From positions 186,001 to 250,000 of the forward strand of contig NZ_JABWRB020000004.1 of NCBI RefSeq assembly GCF_014268745.2: DNA of 64,000 nt. The letters run 5' to 3'. Of this stretch, positions 42,728-52,710 are shown in pieces. The notes beneath the pieces were generated by a model. The model searched no databases and was not told where the DNA came from. It was given only the letters and a program-made list of their open reading frames with translations. How positions within the stretch are numbered: the first letter of the stretch is position 1; the number at the start of each line of letters is the position of its first letter. The translations under genes and the position numbers were made by a program. Origin of the DNA: Pseudomonas zanjanensis. Lineage in GTDB: Bacteria; Pseudomonadota; Gammaproteobacteria; Pseudomonadales; Pseudomonadaceae.

Positions 42728-44104
42728 TCAGCACTCCACCGCACTGACCGCCAAGCCACCGCGCGAAGTCTCTTTATATTTGTCATGCATGTCGGCACCG
42801 GTATCGCGCATGGTGCGGATCACCCGGTCCAGGGAGATGAAATGCTGGCCGTCACCGCGCAAGGCCATTTGGGCGGCGTTGATGGCCTTGACCGCGGCGA
42901 TCGCGTTGCGCTCGATGCACGGCACCTGCACCAGGCCACCGACTGGGTCGCAGGTCAGGCCGAGGTTGTGCTCCAGGCCGATTTCCGCGGCGTTGCACAA
43001 TTGCTCCGGCGTGGCCCCGAGGATCTCCGCCAAGCCCGCCGCCGCCATGGCGCAAGCCGATCCCACCTCGCCCTGGCAGCCGACTTCGGCGCCGGAGATC
43101 GAGGCGTTCTTCTTGCACAGGATCCCGACGGCCGCCGCACCCAGGAAATAATCCACGACGTTGGCGTCGGTGACCGCTTCGCTGAATTTCATGAAGTAAT
43201 GCAGCACCGCCGGGATGATCCCCGCCGCACCGTTGGTCGGCGCGGTGACCATGCGCCCGCCGGCGGCGTTCTCCTCGTTGACCGCCAGGGCGAACAGGTT
43301 GACCCACTCCATGGCGCTCAGGGTCGAGCCGATGACATTGGGCTTGTTCAGCTCTTGCAGGCTGCGGTGCAACTTGGCCGCGCGCCGACGCACATTCAAG
43401 CCGCCCGGCAGGATGCCCTCGTGCTTGAGGCCCTGCTCGACGCAGTCCTGCATGGCCCGCCACAGTTTCATCAGGCCACTGCGAATCTCTTCCTCGGAAC
43501 GCCAGACCTTTTCGTTGGCCAGCATCAACTCGGCCACCCGCAGGTCGTGAGTGCGGCACAACTGGAGCAATTCTTCGGCGCTGGAAAAATCGTACGGCAG
43601 CTCAGTGCGATCCAAGTCCACCACGCCGCTGGTGGCCTGGGCCTGATCGACGACAAAGCCCCCGCCGACCGAGTAATACGTGTCACGGTGCAGCTCGCCG
43701 TCGGCGCCCTCGGCCACCAGGGTCATCGCATTGGGGTGGAACGGCAGGTTCTCGTCGATCAAGCGCATGTCCCGGGACCATACGAACGGTACCGGCAGGC
43801 GACCGTCGAGCAGCAGGGTCTGGGTTTCACGCAGCAACTCGATGCGCGGGCCGATCTGCGACGGGTCGATTGCGTCCGGCCACTCCCCCATCAGGCCCAT
43901 GATCACGGCGTTGTCGCTGCCGTGGCCGATGCCGGTGGCCGACAGCGAACCGAACAATTGCACTTCGACCCGGCGCACATCATTGAGCAGGGCCTTGGCC
44001 TTCAGCGCTTCAACGAACAGCGCCGCGGCACGCATGGGGCCCACGGTGTGGGAACTGGACGGGCCGATACCGATTTTGAACAAGTCGAAAACGCTGATTG
44101 CCAT
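42728..44104 (-). CDS. sdaB: L-serine ammonia-lyase
   Basis: Iron-sulfur enzyme deaminating L-serine to pyruvate, the exit of the betaine pathway after GlyA. The 458-residue single-chain form has an N-terminal beta domain (SVFDLFKIGIGPSSSHTVGPM, about 4-24) and a C-terminal alpha domain with cluster cysteines in the EVGCQGEVGSACAMA, CDPVGGLVQVPC and later segments. I chose MAISVFDLF (ATG 44104), which has a strong GGAGGT site. Adjacent gbdR and the shared promoter region with cbcX suggest GbdR control. Confidence 0.94.
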   Translation of the reverse strand: MAISVFDLFKIGIGPSSSHTVGPMRAAALFVEALKAKALLNDVRRVEVQLFGSLSATGIGHGSDNAVIMGLMGEWPDAIDPSQIGPRIELLRETQTLLLDGRLPVPFVWSRDMRLIDENLPFHPNAMTLVAEGADGELHRDTYYSVGGGFVVDQAQATSGVVDLDRTELPYDFSSAEELLQLCRTHDLRVAELMLANEKVWRSEEEIRSGLMKLWRAMQDCVEQGLKHEGILPGGLNVRRRAAKLHRSLQELNKPNVIGSTLSAMEWVNLFALAVNEENAAGGRMVTAPTNGAAGIIPAVLHYFMKFSEAVTDANVVDYFLGAAAVGILCKKNASISGAEVGCQGEVGSACAMAAAGLAEILGATPEQLCNAAEIGLEHNLGLTCDPVGGLVQVPCIERNAIAAVKAINAAQMALRGDGQHFISLDRVIRTMRDTGADMHDKYKETSRGGLAVSAVEC

Positions 44105-44528
44105 TGCCGATAACCTCCAGAACAGGCACATCCGGGCGCAGGAGCGTCCGGTGACGGAGCTGCTACGCTCAACGCCGGGATGGCCGCATCATCCGGTTTT
44201 TGCCTGGGTGCCCGACGTCTGACACCGACGCAATCATGCCCAGCAACGCCGCCCCTCCCTGCCCCCGGTTTTGCGGCGTTTTTCTGCGTGTCAGAGGTCC
44301 ATCGGGGGCGGAAAAAATCTGTAAACGACGTCACCGACACTGGATGCGACCATCCCTGTACTGGATACGACCCACCCTGTAGGCGTCAGATTTGCACTGG
44401 TACATGATCGGTTACGGCTCGTTTGCAAGGCCGCGTGTCAGAAGAGTGCCCACGCGCCACCAACCGCAACATCCATAAGCGCGGTTGTCCTGACCGGACA
44501 CCGCCGATAAAACACCAGGAGTCCACCC
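44105..44528. other. Divergent control region between sdaB and cbcX
   Basis: 424 bp without a gene. It holds the tandem 21-bp repeats (44340-44381) and the leaders of both genes. No other clear element is seen. Confidence 0.6.
44340..44381 (+). promoter_or_regulatory. Tandem 21-bp repeats, candidate GbdR site
   Basis: CTGGATGCGACCATCCCTGT is followed directly, at a 21-bp step, by CTGGATACGACCCACCCTGT; 18 of the 20 bases shown are conserved. The layout matches two AraC-type half-sites on one DNA face. It is about 150 bp upstream of cbcX. Confidence 0.55.
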
Positions 44529-45476
44529 ATGAAAGGTTCCAAGCCGTTGTTGTTGGCCGCCATGCTGAGTCTTCCGATGCTGGCCAACGCCGCAGAACCC
44601 GAAAAGTGCAGCACCGTCAACTTCTCCGATGTCGGCTGGACCGACATTACCGTGACCACGGCGACCACCAGCGTGGTGCTGGATGCGCTGGGCTACAAGA
44701 CCAAGACCACCATGATTTCCGTACCCGTGACCTACAAGTCCCTGGCCGATGGCAAAAACATGGACGTGTTCCTCGGCAACTGGATGCCGACCATGGAAAA
44801 CGACATCAAGGCCTACCGCGAAGCCGGCACCGTGGAAACCGTGCGCACCAACCTCAAGGGCGCCAAGTACACCCTCGCCGTGCCCCAGGGCCTGTATGAG
44901 AAGGGACTGAAAGACTTCGCCGACATCCCCAAATTCAAGAAAGAACTCGACGGCAAGATCTACGGCATCGAGCCGGGCAACGACGGCAACCGCCTGATCC
45001 AGAGCATGATCGAAAAGAACGCCTTCGGCCTGAAGGACGCCGGCTTCAAAGTCGTCGAGTCGAGTGAAGCGGGCATGCTCTCGCAGGTCGATCGCGCCGC
45101 CAAGCGTGGCACCGACGTGGTGTTCCTCGGCTGGGCGCCACACCCGATGAATACCCGTTTCAAGATCCAGTACCTGACCGGCGGCGACGATTTCTTCGGC
45201 CCCGACTTCGGTGCCGCGACCGTGGCGACCAACACCCGCAAGGGCTACAGCCAGGAATGCAGCAACGTTGGCCAGCTGTTGAAAAACCTGGAATTCACCG
45301 TCGACATGGAAAGCACGCTGATGGGCAACGTGCTCGACGACAAGATGAAACCTGAGGCCGCCGCCAAGGCCTGGCTGAAGAAAAACCCACAGGTACTCGA
45401 TACCTGGCTCGCTGGCGTGACCACCATTGACGGTAAACCTGGCCTGGAGGCCGTGAAAGCCAAGCTTGCGCAATAA
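44529..45476 (+). CDS. cbcX: Choline-binding periplasmic protein of the Cbc transporter
   Basis: A 315-residue periplasmic protein with signal peptide MKGSKPLLLAAMLSLPMLANA. It is of the choline-specific OpuAC type: FSDVGWTDI, FLGNWMPTM and FLGWAPHPMN supply the aromatic cage residues. It is related in sequence to CaiX. First gene of the cbcXWV operon, with AGGAG upstream; a strong hairpin follows it. Confidence 0.94.
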   Translation: MKGSKPLLLAAMLSLPMLANAAEPEKCSTVNFSDVGWTDITVTTATTSVVLDALGYKTKTTMISVPVTYKSLADGKNMDVFLGNWMPTMENDIKAYREAGTVETVRTNLKGAKYTLAVPQGLYEKGLKDFADIPKFKKELDGKIYGIEPGNDGNRLIQSMIEKNAFGLKDAGFKVVESSEAGMLSQVDRAAKRGTDVVFLGWAPHPMNTRFKIQYLTGGDDFFGPDFGAATVATNTRKGYSQECSNVGQLLKNLEFTVDMESTLMGNVLDDKMKPEAAAKAWLKKNPQVLDTWLAGVTTIDGKPGLEAVKAKLAQ

Positions 45477-45490
45477 CTGCTTATGTTATG

Positions 45491-45512
45491 CCGGGCGAGT
45501 TCGCTCGCCCGG
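45491..45512 (+). other. Stable hairpin between cbcX and cbcW
   Basis: A 9-bp stem CCGGGCGAG / CTCGCCCGG closed by a TTCG tetraloop, followed by only a weak T stretch (gctgtttatt). It probably stabilises the cbcX message and partly terminates before cbcWV, as in other ABC operons that need excess binding protein. Confidence 0.65.
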
Positions 45513-45547
45513 GCTGTTTATTCCCTTGCATGCGGACGTTCACTACC

Positions 45548-46393
45548 ATGCTTATTGATCAGAAAATACCCTTGGGCCAGTACATCGCGGGCTTTGTCGA
45601 ATGGTTGACGCAAAACGGCGCCAACACCTTCGACGCAATCGCGCTGTTCCTGGAAACGATGATTCACGGCGTGACGTTTGCGCTGACCTGGTTCAACCCC
45701 CTGGCCCTGATCGGCCTCATTGCGCTATTGGCGCACTTCATCCAGCGCAAATGGGGCCTGACTGTATTTGTCATCGCGTCCTTTCTACTGATTCTCAACC
45801 TGGGTTACTGGCAAGAGACCATGGAAACCCTCGCCCAGGTGCTGTTCGCGACCCTGGTCTGCGTACTGATCGGCGTGCCGCTGGGCATCGTTGCTGCGCA
45901 CAAGCCGATGTTCTACACGATGATGCGTCCGGTGCTCGATCTGATGCAGACCGTACCGACCTTCGTCTACCTCATTCCTACCCTGACCCTGTTCGGTCTG
46001 GGTGTGGTCCCGGGCCTGATCTCCACGGTGGTGTTCGCGATTGCCGCGCCCATCCGCCTGACCTACCTGGGTATCCGCGACGTTCCGGACGAACTGATGG
46101 ACGCCGGCAAAGCCTTCGGCTGCTCCCGTCGCCAGCTCCTGTCGCGCATCGAACTGCCCCACGCCATGCCAAGCATCGCCGCCGGTATCACCCAGTGCAT
46201 CATGCTGTCGTTGTCGATGGTGGTGATCGCCGCCCTGGTGGGCGCCGATGGCCTGGGCAAACCCGTGGTCAACGCATTGAACACCGCCGATATCGCCCTG
46301 GGCTTCGAAGCCGGCCTGGCGATCGTCCTGCTGGCGATCATGCTCGACCGAATCTGCAAACAACCCGACGCCAAAGTAGGGGGTGACGCATGA
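45548..46393 (+). CDS. cbcW: Choline/betaine/carnitine ABC transporter permease
   Basis: A 281-residue inner-membrane permease of the ProW/OpuAB type with about six to seven membrane segments. The ATPase-docking loop is in ELMDAGKAFGCSRRQLLSRIELPHAMP (about 180-206). It serves CbcX and also the stand-alone CaiX. The start MLIDQKIPLGQY was chosen for alignment with the family; its ribosome site is weak. It overlaps cbcV by 4 bp (ATGA). Confidence 0.95.
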   Translation: MLIDQKIPLGQYIAGFVEWLTQNGANTFDAIALFLETMIHGVTFALTWFNPLALIGLIALLAHFIQRKWGLTVFVIASFLLILNLGYWQETMETLAQVLFATLVCVLIGVPLGIVAAHKPMFYTMMRPVLDLMQTVPTFVYLIPTLTLFGLGVVPGLISTVVFAIAAPIRLTYLGIRDVPDELMDAGKAFGCSRRQLLSRIELPHAMPSIAAGITQCIMLSLSMVVIAALVGADGLGKPVVNALNTADIALGFEAGLAIVLLAIMLDRICKQPDAKVGGDA

Positions 46394-47568
46394 GCATAAT
46401 TCGCTTTGAAGACGTTGACGTGATCTTCGCCAGGGACCCTCGCGAGGCCCTCAAGCTGCTCGACCAGGGCATGACCCGCAACGAAATCCTGAAGAAAACC
46501 GGGCAAATCGTCGGCGTGGAAAAAGCCAGCCTGGACATCGAGAAAGGCGAAATCTGTGTCTTGATGGGCCTGTCCGGCTCCGGCAAATCCAGTCTGCTGC
46601 GCTGCATCAACGGCTTGAACACCGTCAGCCGCGGCAAGCTGTTCGTCGAGCACGAAAGCCGGCAGATCGACATTGCGTCCTGCACCCCCGCCGAGCTGAA
46701 GATGATGCGCACCAAGCGCATCGCCATGGTGTTCCAGAAGTTCGCCCTGATGCCTTGGCTGACGGTGCGCGAGAACATCAGCTTCGGCCTGGAAATGCAG
46801 GGCCGACCGGAGAAGGAACGCAAGAAGCTGGTGGATGAGAAGCTTGAGCTGGTGGGCCTGACCCAGTGGCGCAACAAGAAGCCCGACGAATTGTCCGGCG
46901 GCATGCAGCAACGGGTCGGCCTGGCCCGCGCCCTGGCGATGGACGCCGACATCCTGCTGATGGACGAACCGTTCTCGGCCCTCGACCCCTTGATCCGCCA
47001 AGGCCTGCAAGACGAACTGCTGGAGCTGCAACGCAAGCTGAGCAAGACCATCGTGTTCGTCAGCCACGACCTCGACGAAGCCCTGAAGCTGGGCAGCCGT
47101 ATCGCGATCATGAAAGACGGCCGGATCATCCAGTACAGCAAGCCGGAACAAATCGTGCTGAACCCGGCCGACGACTATGTGCGCACCTTCGTCGCCCACA
47201 CCAACCCGCTCAACGTCCTCTGCGGCCGCAGCCTGATGCGCACCCTGGACAACTGCAAGCGCATCAACGGCTCGGTCTGCCTGGACCCGGGCGGCGACTC
47301 CTGGCTCGACCTGGCCGACGGCAACACCATCAAGGGCGCCCGGCAGAACGGCGCGGCCCTGGACCTGCAAAACTGGGCTCCAGGCCAAGCGGTCGAAGGC
47401 CTGGGCCGACGTCCGACCCTGGTGGACTCCAACATCGGCATGCGCGATGCGTTGCAGATCCGCTACCAGACCGGCAACAAACTGGTGCTCCACGATAATC
47501 AGAAAGTCGTCGGGATCCTGGGCGACAGCGAGCTGTACCACGCACTGCTCGGCAAGAACCTGGGCTAA
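46390..47568 (+). CDS. cbcV: Choline/betaine/carnitine ABC transporter ATPase
   Basis: A 392-residue ATPase of the ProV family. Walker A is GLSGSGKSS (about 59-67), the signature LSGGMQQR, and Walker B ILLMDEPFSALD, followed by the switch region FVSHDLDEA. The C-terminal 120 residues form a regulatory extension without obvious paired CBS motifs. It is translationally coupled to cbcW, and a terminator follows. Confidence 0.96.
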   Translation: MSIIRFEDVDVIFARDPREALKLLDQGMTRNEILKKTGQIVGVEKASLDIEKGEICVLMGLSGSGKSSLLRCINGLNTVSRGKLFVEHESRQIDIASCTPAELKMMRTKRIAMVFQKFALMPWLTVRENISFGLEMQGRPEKERKKLVDEKLELVGLTQWRNKKPDELSGGMQQRVGLARALAMDADILLMDEPFSALDPLIRQGLQDELLELQRKLSKTIVFVSHDLDEALKLGSRIAIMKDGRIIQYSKPEQIVLNPADDYVRTFVAHTNPLNVLCGRSLMRTLDNCKRINGSVCLDPGGDSWLDLADGNTIKGARQNGAALDLQNWAPGQAVEGLGRRPTLVDSNIGMRDALQIRYQTGNKLVLHDNQKVVGILGDSELYHALLGKNLG

Positions 47569-47581
47569 GCCCCCCGCACAC

Positions 47582-47612
47582 AAAAACGCCGCGAGATGAT
47601 CGCGGCGTTTTT
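47582..47612 (+). terminator. Terminator of cbcXWV
   Basis: Perfect stem AACGCCGCG / CGCGGCGTT with flanking A and T runs, 13 bp past the cbcV stop. Classic Rho-independent form, possibly bidirectional. Confidence 0.9.
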
Positions 47613-47651
47613 GTTTGCGCCTTCCAAGGCTGATGCTCATACCAGGTTTGA

Positions 47652-47860
47652 AATGCTGGTACTGGCTTGGAATGCCGATACTGGGCTTGGAATGCTGATA
47701 CTGAGCTTGGAATGCTGATACTGAGCTTGGAATGCCGATACTGGGCTTGGAATGCTGATACTGAGCTTGGAATGCCGATACTGGGCTTGGAATGCTGATA
47801 CTGAGCTTGGAATGCCGATACTGGGCTTGGAATGCTGATACTGAGCTTGGAATGCTGATA
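47652..47860 (+). repeat. 20-bp tandem repeat array (about 10 units, two alternating variants)
   Basis: Variant A (AATGCCGATACTGGGCTTGG) and variant B (AATGCTGATACTGAGCTTGG) follow each other without spacers in the order A B B A B A B A B from 47671 to 47850. A degenerate unit lies before (47652-47670) and a half unit after (to 47860). The two differ at two positions, so much of the array is a 40-bp higher-order repeat. Confidence 0.95.
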
Positions 47861-47862
47861 AC

Positions 47863-47994
47863 TGTGGCGAGGGAGCTTGCTCCCGCTCGACTGCGCAGCA
47901 GTCGCAATCCAGGCGACACGAACCTTCAGGTATATCGTGCTTGGCCGGTTTGGGGTCGCTCCGCAACCCAGCGGGAGCAAGCTCCCTCGCCACA
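47863..47994. repeat. REP doublet, family B, with conserved inner core
   Basis: Forward copy from 47863 and reverse copy 47970-47993. The inner segment (cgcaatccaggcgac, then ttggccggtttgggg) also occurs in the elements at 55516 and 57197. Confidence 0.9.
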
Positions 47995-48123
47995 AGAGCT
48001 CGCTGCATCGCCTCATTTCAACCAATCGACGGGTGGGCAGCCAACCGACGAGTGTTATAAAGACATCCCCAAAAGTCCTCGCCCCGGCAAATAGCGACGA
48101 CTTGTCATAGAACTTATTTTTTG

Positions 48124-48143
48124 TTGATTGAACGTTCAATCAA
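48124..48143. promoter_or_regulatory. BetI operator overlapping the betIBA promoter
   Basis: Perfect 20-bp palindrome TTGATTGAACGTTCAATCAA, matching the known style of BetI (TetR-family) operators. It can also serve as -35 (TTGATT) with an AAAATA-like -10 17 bp on, so bound BetI would block polymerase until choline arrives. Confidence 0.85.
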
Positions 48144-48213
48144 AACAAAATAGACTGGCCCTCGCCATGACGGACTGCACTCGTCCGCCTGCGGGCCTAA
48201 GGAGATGTGCTAG

Positions 48214-48834
48214 ATGCCCAAGGTCGGTATGCAACCCATCCGCCGCCAACAATTGATCGAAGCGACGTTGCAAGCGGTCGATCAGGTCGGCATGGGGGAC
48301 GCCAGCATTGCGCTGATCGCTCGTTTGGCCGGTGTTTCGAATGGCATCATCAGTCACTACTTTCAGGACAAGAACGGCCTGATCGCGGCCACGGCCCAGT
48401 ACCTGATGAGCGTCCTGAGCGAGAACGTCACCGCGCGGCGGCAGGCGCTGGAGGACTCGAGTCCGCGGGCTCACCTCAAGGTGATCATCGAAGGCAACTT
48501 CGACGCCAGCCAGGTCAACGGCCCGGCAATGAAAACCTGGCTGGCCTTCTGGGCCACCAGCATGCATCACCCGTCTTTGCACAGGTTGCAGCGGATCAAC
48601 GATCACCGTCTGTATTCCAACCTGTGTTGCCAGTTCCGCCGCGTGTTGCCCGTTGACCAGGCACGCAGCGCGGCACGGGGCCTGGCCGCGCTGATTGACG
48701 GTTTGTGGCTGCGCGGCGCGCTGTCGGGAGACGCGTTCGATACCGCCCAGGCGCACCAGATCGCTTACGAATACATGGATTTCCAACTGGCCAAAACAGG
48801 AGCGCCAGAGCACACAGAACCGCTCGACTCCTGA
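48214..48834 (+). CDS. betI: Choline-responsive repressor of the bet genes
   Basis: A 206-residue TetR-family regulator. The N-terminal helix-turn-helix (IALIARLAGVSNGIISHYFQDKNGL, about 32-56) is followed by a helical ligand domain with AFWATSMHHPSLHRLQRINDHRL. AAGGAG lies upstream of the ATG. It is followed by betB and betA in the usual Pseudomonas order; the operator sits about 70 bp before the gene. Confidence 0.96.
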   Translation: MPKVGMQPIRRQQLIEATLQAVDQVGMGDASIALIARLAGVSNGIISHYFQDKNGLIAATAQYLMSVLSENVTARRQALEDSSPRAHLKVIIEGNFDASQVNGPAMKTWLAFWATSMHHPSLHRLQRINDHRLYSNLCCQFRRVLPVDQARSAARGLAALIDGLWLRGALSGDAFDTAQAHQIAYEYMDFQLAKTGAPEHTEPLDS

Positions 48835-48913
48835 ACCGTCACCGCAGCGCGTAGTCAGCTATAAACGACACGCTCGGTGGCCAGCCAACCACTCATGCAC
48901 TTGCGAGGACTTT

Positions 48914-50386
<1,473 letters not shown>

Positions 50387-50415
50387 TCTGACACCGGACC
50401 TGAGGCCAGGGTCTT

Positions 50416-50547
50416 TGTGGCGAGGGAGCTTGCTCCCGCTGGGCCGCGAAGCGGCCCCGACTCAGGCCTCAAGGTCATCCAGACAGAACACGGTCGCCCA
50501 GTTTGCGACTGCTACGCAGCCGAGCGGGAGCAAGCTCCCTCGCCACA
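50416..50547. repeat. REP doublet, family B (betB-betA gap)
   Basis: Forward copy from 50416, reverse copy ending 50547, inside the bet operon. Confidence 0.9.
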
Positions 50548-50605
50548 GAGAATATGGCACTCGATGACCGCCACCTGAACCCAATTCAAAAAGAGGGTGC
50601 ATTTC

Positions 50606-52309
50606 ATGTCCCAAGAATTCGATTACATCATCATCGGTGCCGGCTCGGCCGGTAATACCCTGGCCACCCGCCTGACCGAAGACGAAGGCGTCACCGTCCT
50701 GCTGCTCGAAGCCGGCGGCCCGGACTATCGCTTGGACTTCCGCACGCAAATGCCCGCTGCCCTGGCGTTCCCCCTGCAGGGCCGTCGCTACAACTGGGCC
50801 TACGAGACCGACCCGGAGCCGCACATGAACGGCCGCCGCATGGAGTGCGGTCGCGGCAAGGGCCTGGGCGGTTCTTCGCTGATCAACGGCATGTGCTACA
50901 TCCGCGGCAACGCCCTGGACTATGACAACTGGGCCAAGCTGCCGGGCCTGGAAGACTGGACCTACCTCGATTGCCTGCCGTATTTCCGCAAGGCCGAAAC
51001 CCGCGACATCGGCCCGAACGATTACCACGGTGGCGACGGCCCGGTCAGCGTGACCACGCCCAAGGCTGGCAACAACCCGTTGTTCCACGCCATGGTCGAA
51101 GCCGGCGTGCAGGCCGGTTACCCCCGTACCGAGGACCTCAACGGCTACCAGCAGGAAGGTTTCGGCCCGATGGACCGTACCGTCACGCCCAACGGCCGTC
51201 GCGCCAGCACCGCCCGCGGTTACCTGGACGTCGCCAAGAAACGCTCGACACTGACCATTGTCACCCATGCCTTGACCGACAAGATCCTGTTCGAAGGCAA
51301 GCGCGCGGTCGGCGTGCGTTACCTGGTGGGCGCCGCTGAAGAACGCGTCGAAGCCCGGGCCCGCAAGGAAGTGCTGCTGTGCTCCGGCGCCATCGCCTCG
51401 CCGCAGATCCTGCAACGCTCCGGCGTCGGCCCGGCCAAGCTGCTGGAAAACCTCGACATCCCGGTCGTCCACGATCTGCCGGGCGTCGGTGAAAACCTTC
51501 AGGATCACCTGGAGTTGTACCTGCAATACGCTTGCACCCAACCGGTCTCGCTGTACCCGTCGCTGCTCTGGTACAACCAGCCAGCCATCGGTGCCGAATG
51601 GCTGTTCAACGGCACCGGCATCGGCGCCAGCAACCAGTTCGAGGCTGGCGGTTTCATCCGCACGCGCCCGGATTTCGAATGGCCGAACATCCAGTACCAC
51701 TTCCTGCCGGTGGCGATCAACTACAACGGCAGCAATGGCGTGAAGGAGCATGGTTTCCAGGCACACATGGGTTCCATGCGTTCGCCCAGCCGTGGTCGGA
51801 TCCAGGCCAAGTCCAAGGACCCGCGCCAGCACCCGAGCATCCTGTTCAACTACATGGCGACCGAGCAGGACTGGCAGGAATTTCGCGATGGCATCCGCCT
51901 GACCCGCGAGATCATGCAGCAACCGGCACTCGATCCGTTCCGTGGTCGCGAGATCAGCCCGGGTATCGAGGTGCAGACGGACGAGCAACTGGACCAGTTC
52001 ATCCGCGAGCACGCCGAAACCGCGTTCCATCCGTCCTGCTCGTGCAAGATGGGCACCGACGACATGGCCGTGGTGGACAGCGAAGGCCGCGTGCACGGTA
52101 TGGAAGGGTTGCGCGTGGTCGACGCCTCGATCATGCCGATCATCACCACCGGCAACCTCAACGCACCGACGATCATGATGGCCGAGAAAATCGCCGACAA
52201 GATCCGCGGTCGCAAGCCCCTGCCACGCAGCACCGCACCTTACTACGTGGCCGGTAATGCGCCGGTGCGCGGCAAGCCGTTGCGTGAAGTGACGACCGCT
52301 ACGCAGTAA
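50606..52309 (+). CDS. betA: Choline dehydrogenase
   Basis: Membrane-associated GMC flavoprotein oxidising choline to betaine aldehyde. The 567-residue protein has FAD motif IIIGAGSAGNTLA (about 8-20), the GMC signature RGKGLGGSSLINGM, and the C-terminal active site with FHPSCSCKMG and TGNLNAPTIMMAEKIAD. The ATG at 50606 has GAGGG 8 nt upstream; a GTG three codons earlier lies within that ribosome site and is rejected. Confidence 0.97.
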   Translation: MSQEFDYIIIGAGSAGNTLATRLTEDEGVTVLLLEAGGPDYRLDFRTQMPAALAFPLQGRRYNWAYETDPEPHMNGRRMECGRGKGLGGSSLINGMCYIRGNALDYDNWAKLPGLEDWTYLDCLPYFRKAETRDIGPNDYHGGDGPVSVTTPKAGNNPLFHAMVEAGVQAGYPRTEDLNGYQQEGFGPMDRTVTPNGRRASTARGYLDVAKKRSTLTIVTHALTDKILFEGKRAVGVRYLVGAAEERVEARARKEVLLCSGAIASPQILQRSGVGPAKLLENLDIPVVHDLPGVGENLQDHLELYLQYACTQPVSLYPSLLWYNQPAIGAEWLFNGTGIGASNQFEAGGFIRTRPDFEWPNIQYHFLPVAINYNGSNGVKEHGFQAHMGSMRSPSRGRIQAKSKDPRQHPSILFNYMATEQDWQEFRDGIRLTREIMQQPALDPFRGREISPGIEVQTDEQLDQFIREHAETAFHPSCSCKMGTDDMAVVDSEGRVHGMEGLRVVDASIMPIITTGNLNAPTIMMAEKIADKIRGRKPLPRSTAPYYVAGNAPVRGKPLREVTTATQ

Positions 52310-52710
52310 GACTCATGACCGCGGCGCGGCCTTCGCGAGCAGGCTCGCTCCCACAAGGGTTGGGTGGTGGACACAGATTTTGTGACCACTGAAAAACCCA
52401 CTGTGGGAGCGGGCTTGCTCGCGAAAGCGGTGGGTCAGCTTGCATCAATGTTGAATGTACCGCCGTCTTCGCGAGCAAGCCCGCTCCCACAGGGGTTCTG
52501 AGGCGAACACAGATTTTGTGACCACTGAAAAACCCACTGTGAGAGCGAGCCTGCTCGCGAAGGGGCCAGCCCATTCAGCCTATTTTTTCTGACTGCCACA
52601 CCGCAAAATTCCCATCTGCCTTGATCCCTCCCCCACCCCAGGCCTACTCTAGAGCCACCGCGTCACTGCGCCGCACCTCGCTGCATCGCCACTCCAGACA
52701 AGGAGGTTTC
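52310..52710. other. Intergenic region between betA and the tldD-like gene
   Basis: 401 bp with four REP units and a duplicated 50-bp segment (52332-52561), then the leader of the tldD-like gene. No gene is seen. Confidence 0.75.
52332..52561. repeat. Cluster of four REP units with a duplicated flank
   Basis: Units at 52332-52355 (variant), 52402-52425 and 52468-52491 (canonical), and 52538-52561 (variant). The approximately 35-bp stretch acacagattttgtgaccactgaaa and onward occurs before both the second and the fourth unit. Confidence 0.85.

Larger units (their letters stand above)
47569..48213. other. Intergenic region between cbcV and betI
   Basis: 645 bp without a gene. In order: cbcV terminator, 20-bp tandem repeat array, family B REP doublet, and the betI promoter with its palindromic operator. 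Confidence 0.8.

Noticed and set aside
47652..47860. CRISPR array
   Set aside because: Units are contiguous with no unique spacers and there are no cas genes.
46063..47919. Minus-strand open frames through the 20-bp repeats, encoding repetitive peptides (HSKLSISIPSPVSAFQAQYQ type)
   Set aside because: A 20-bp repeat stays open because it has no stop in these frames. There is no start signal, and the frames continue antisense into cbcV.
48695..48913. Longer betB starting inside betI
   Set aside because: The extra 73 residues lie in a frame overlapping betI and have no aldehyde dehydrogenase similarity; ATG 48914 has a good ribosome site.
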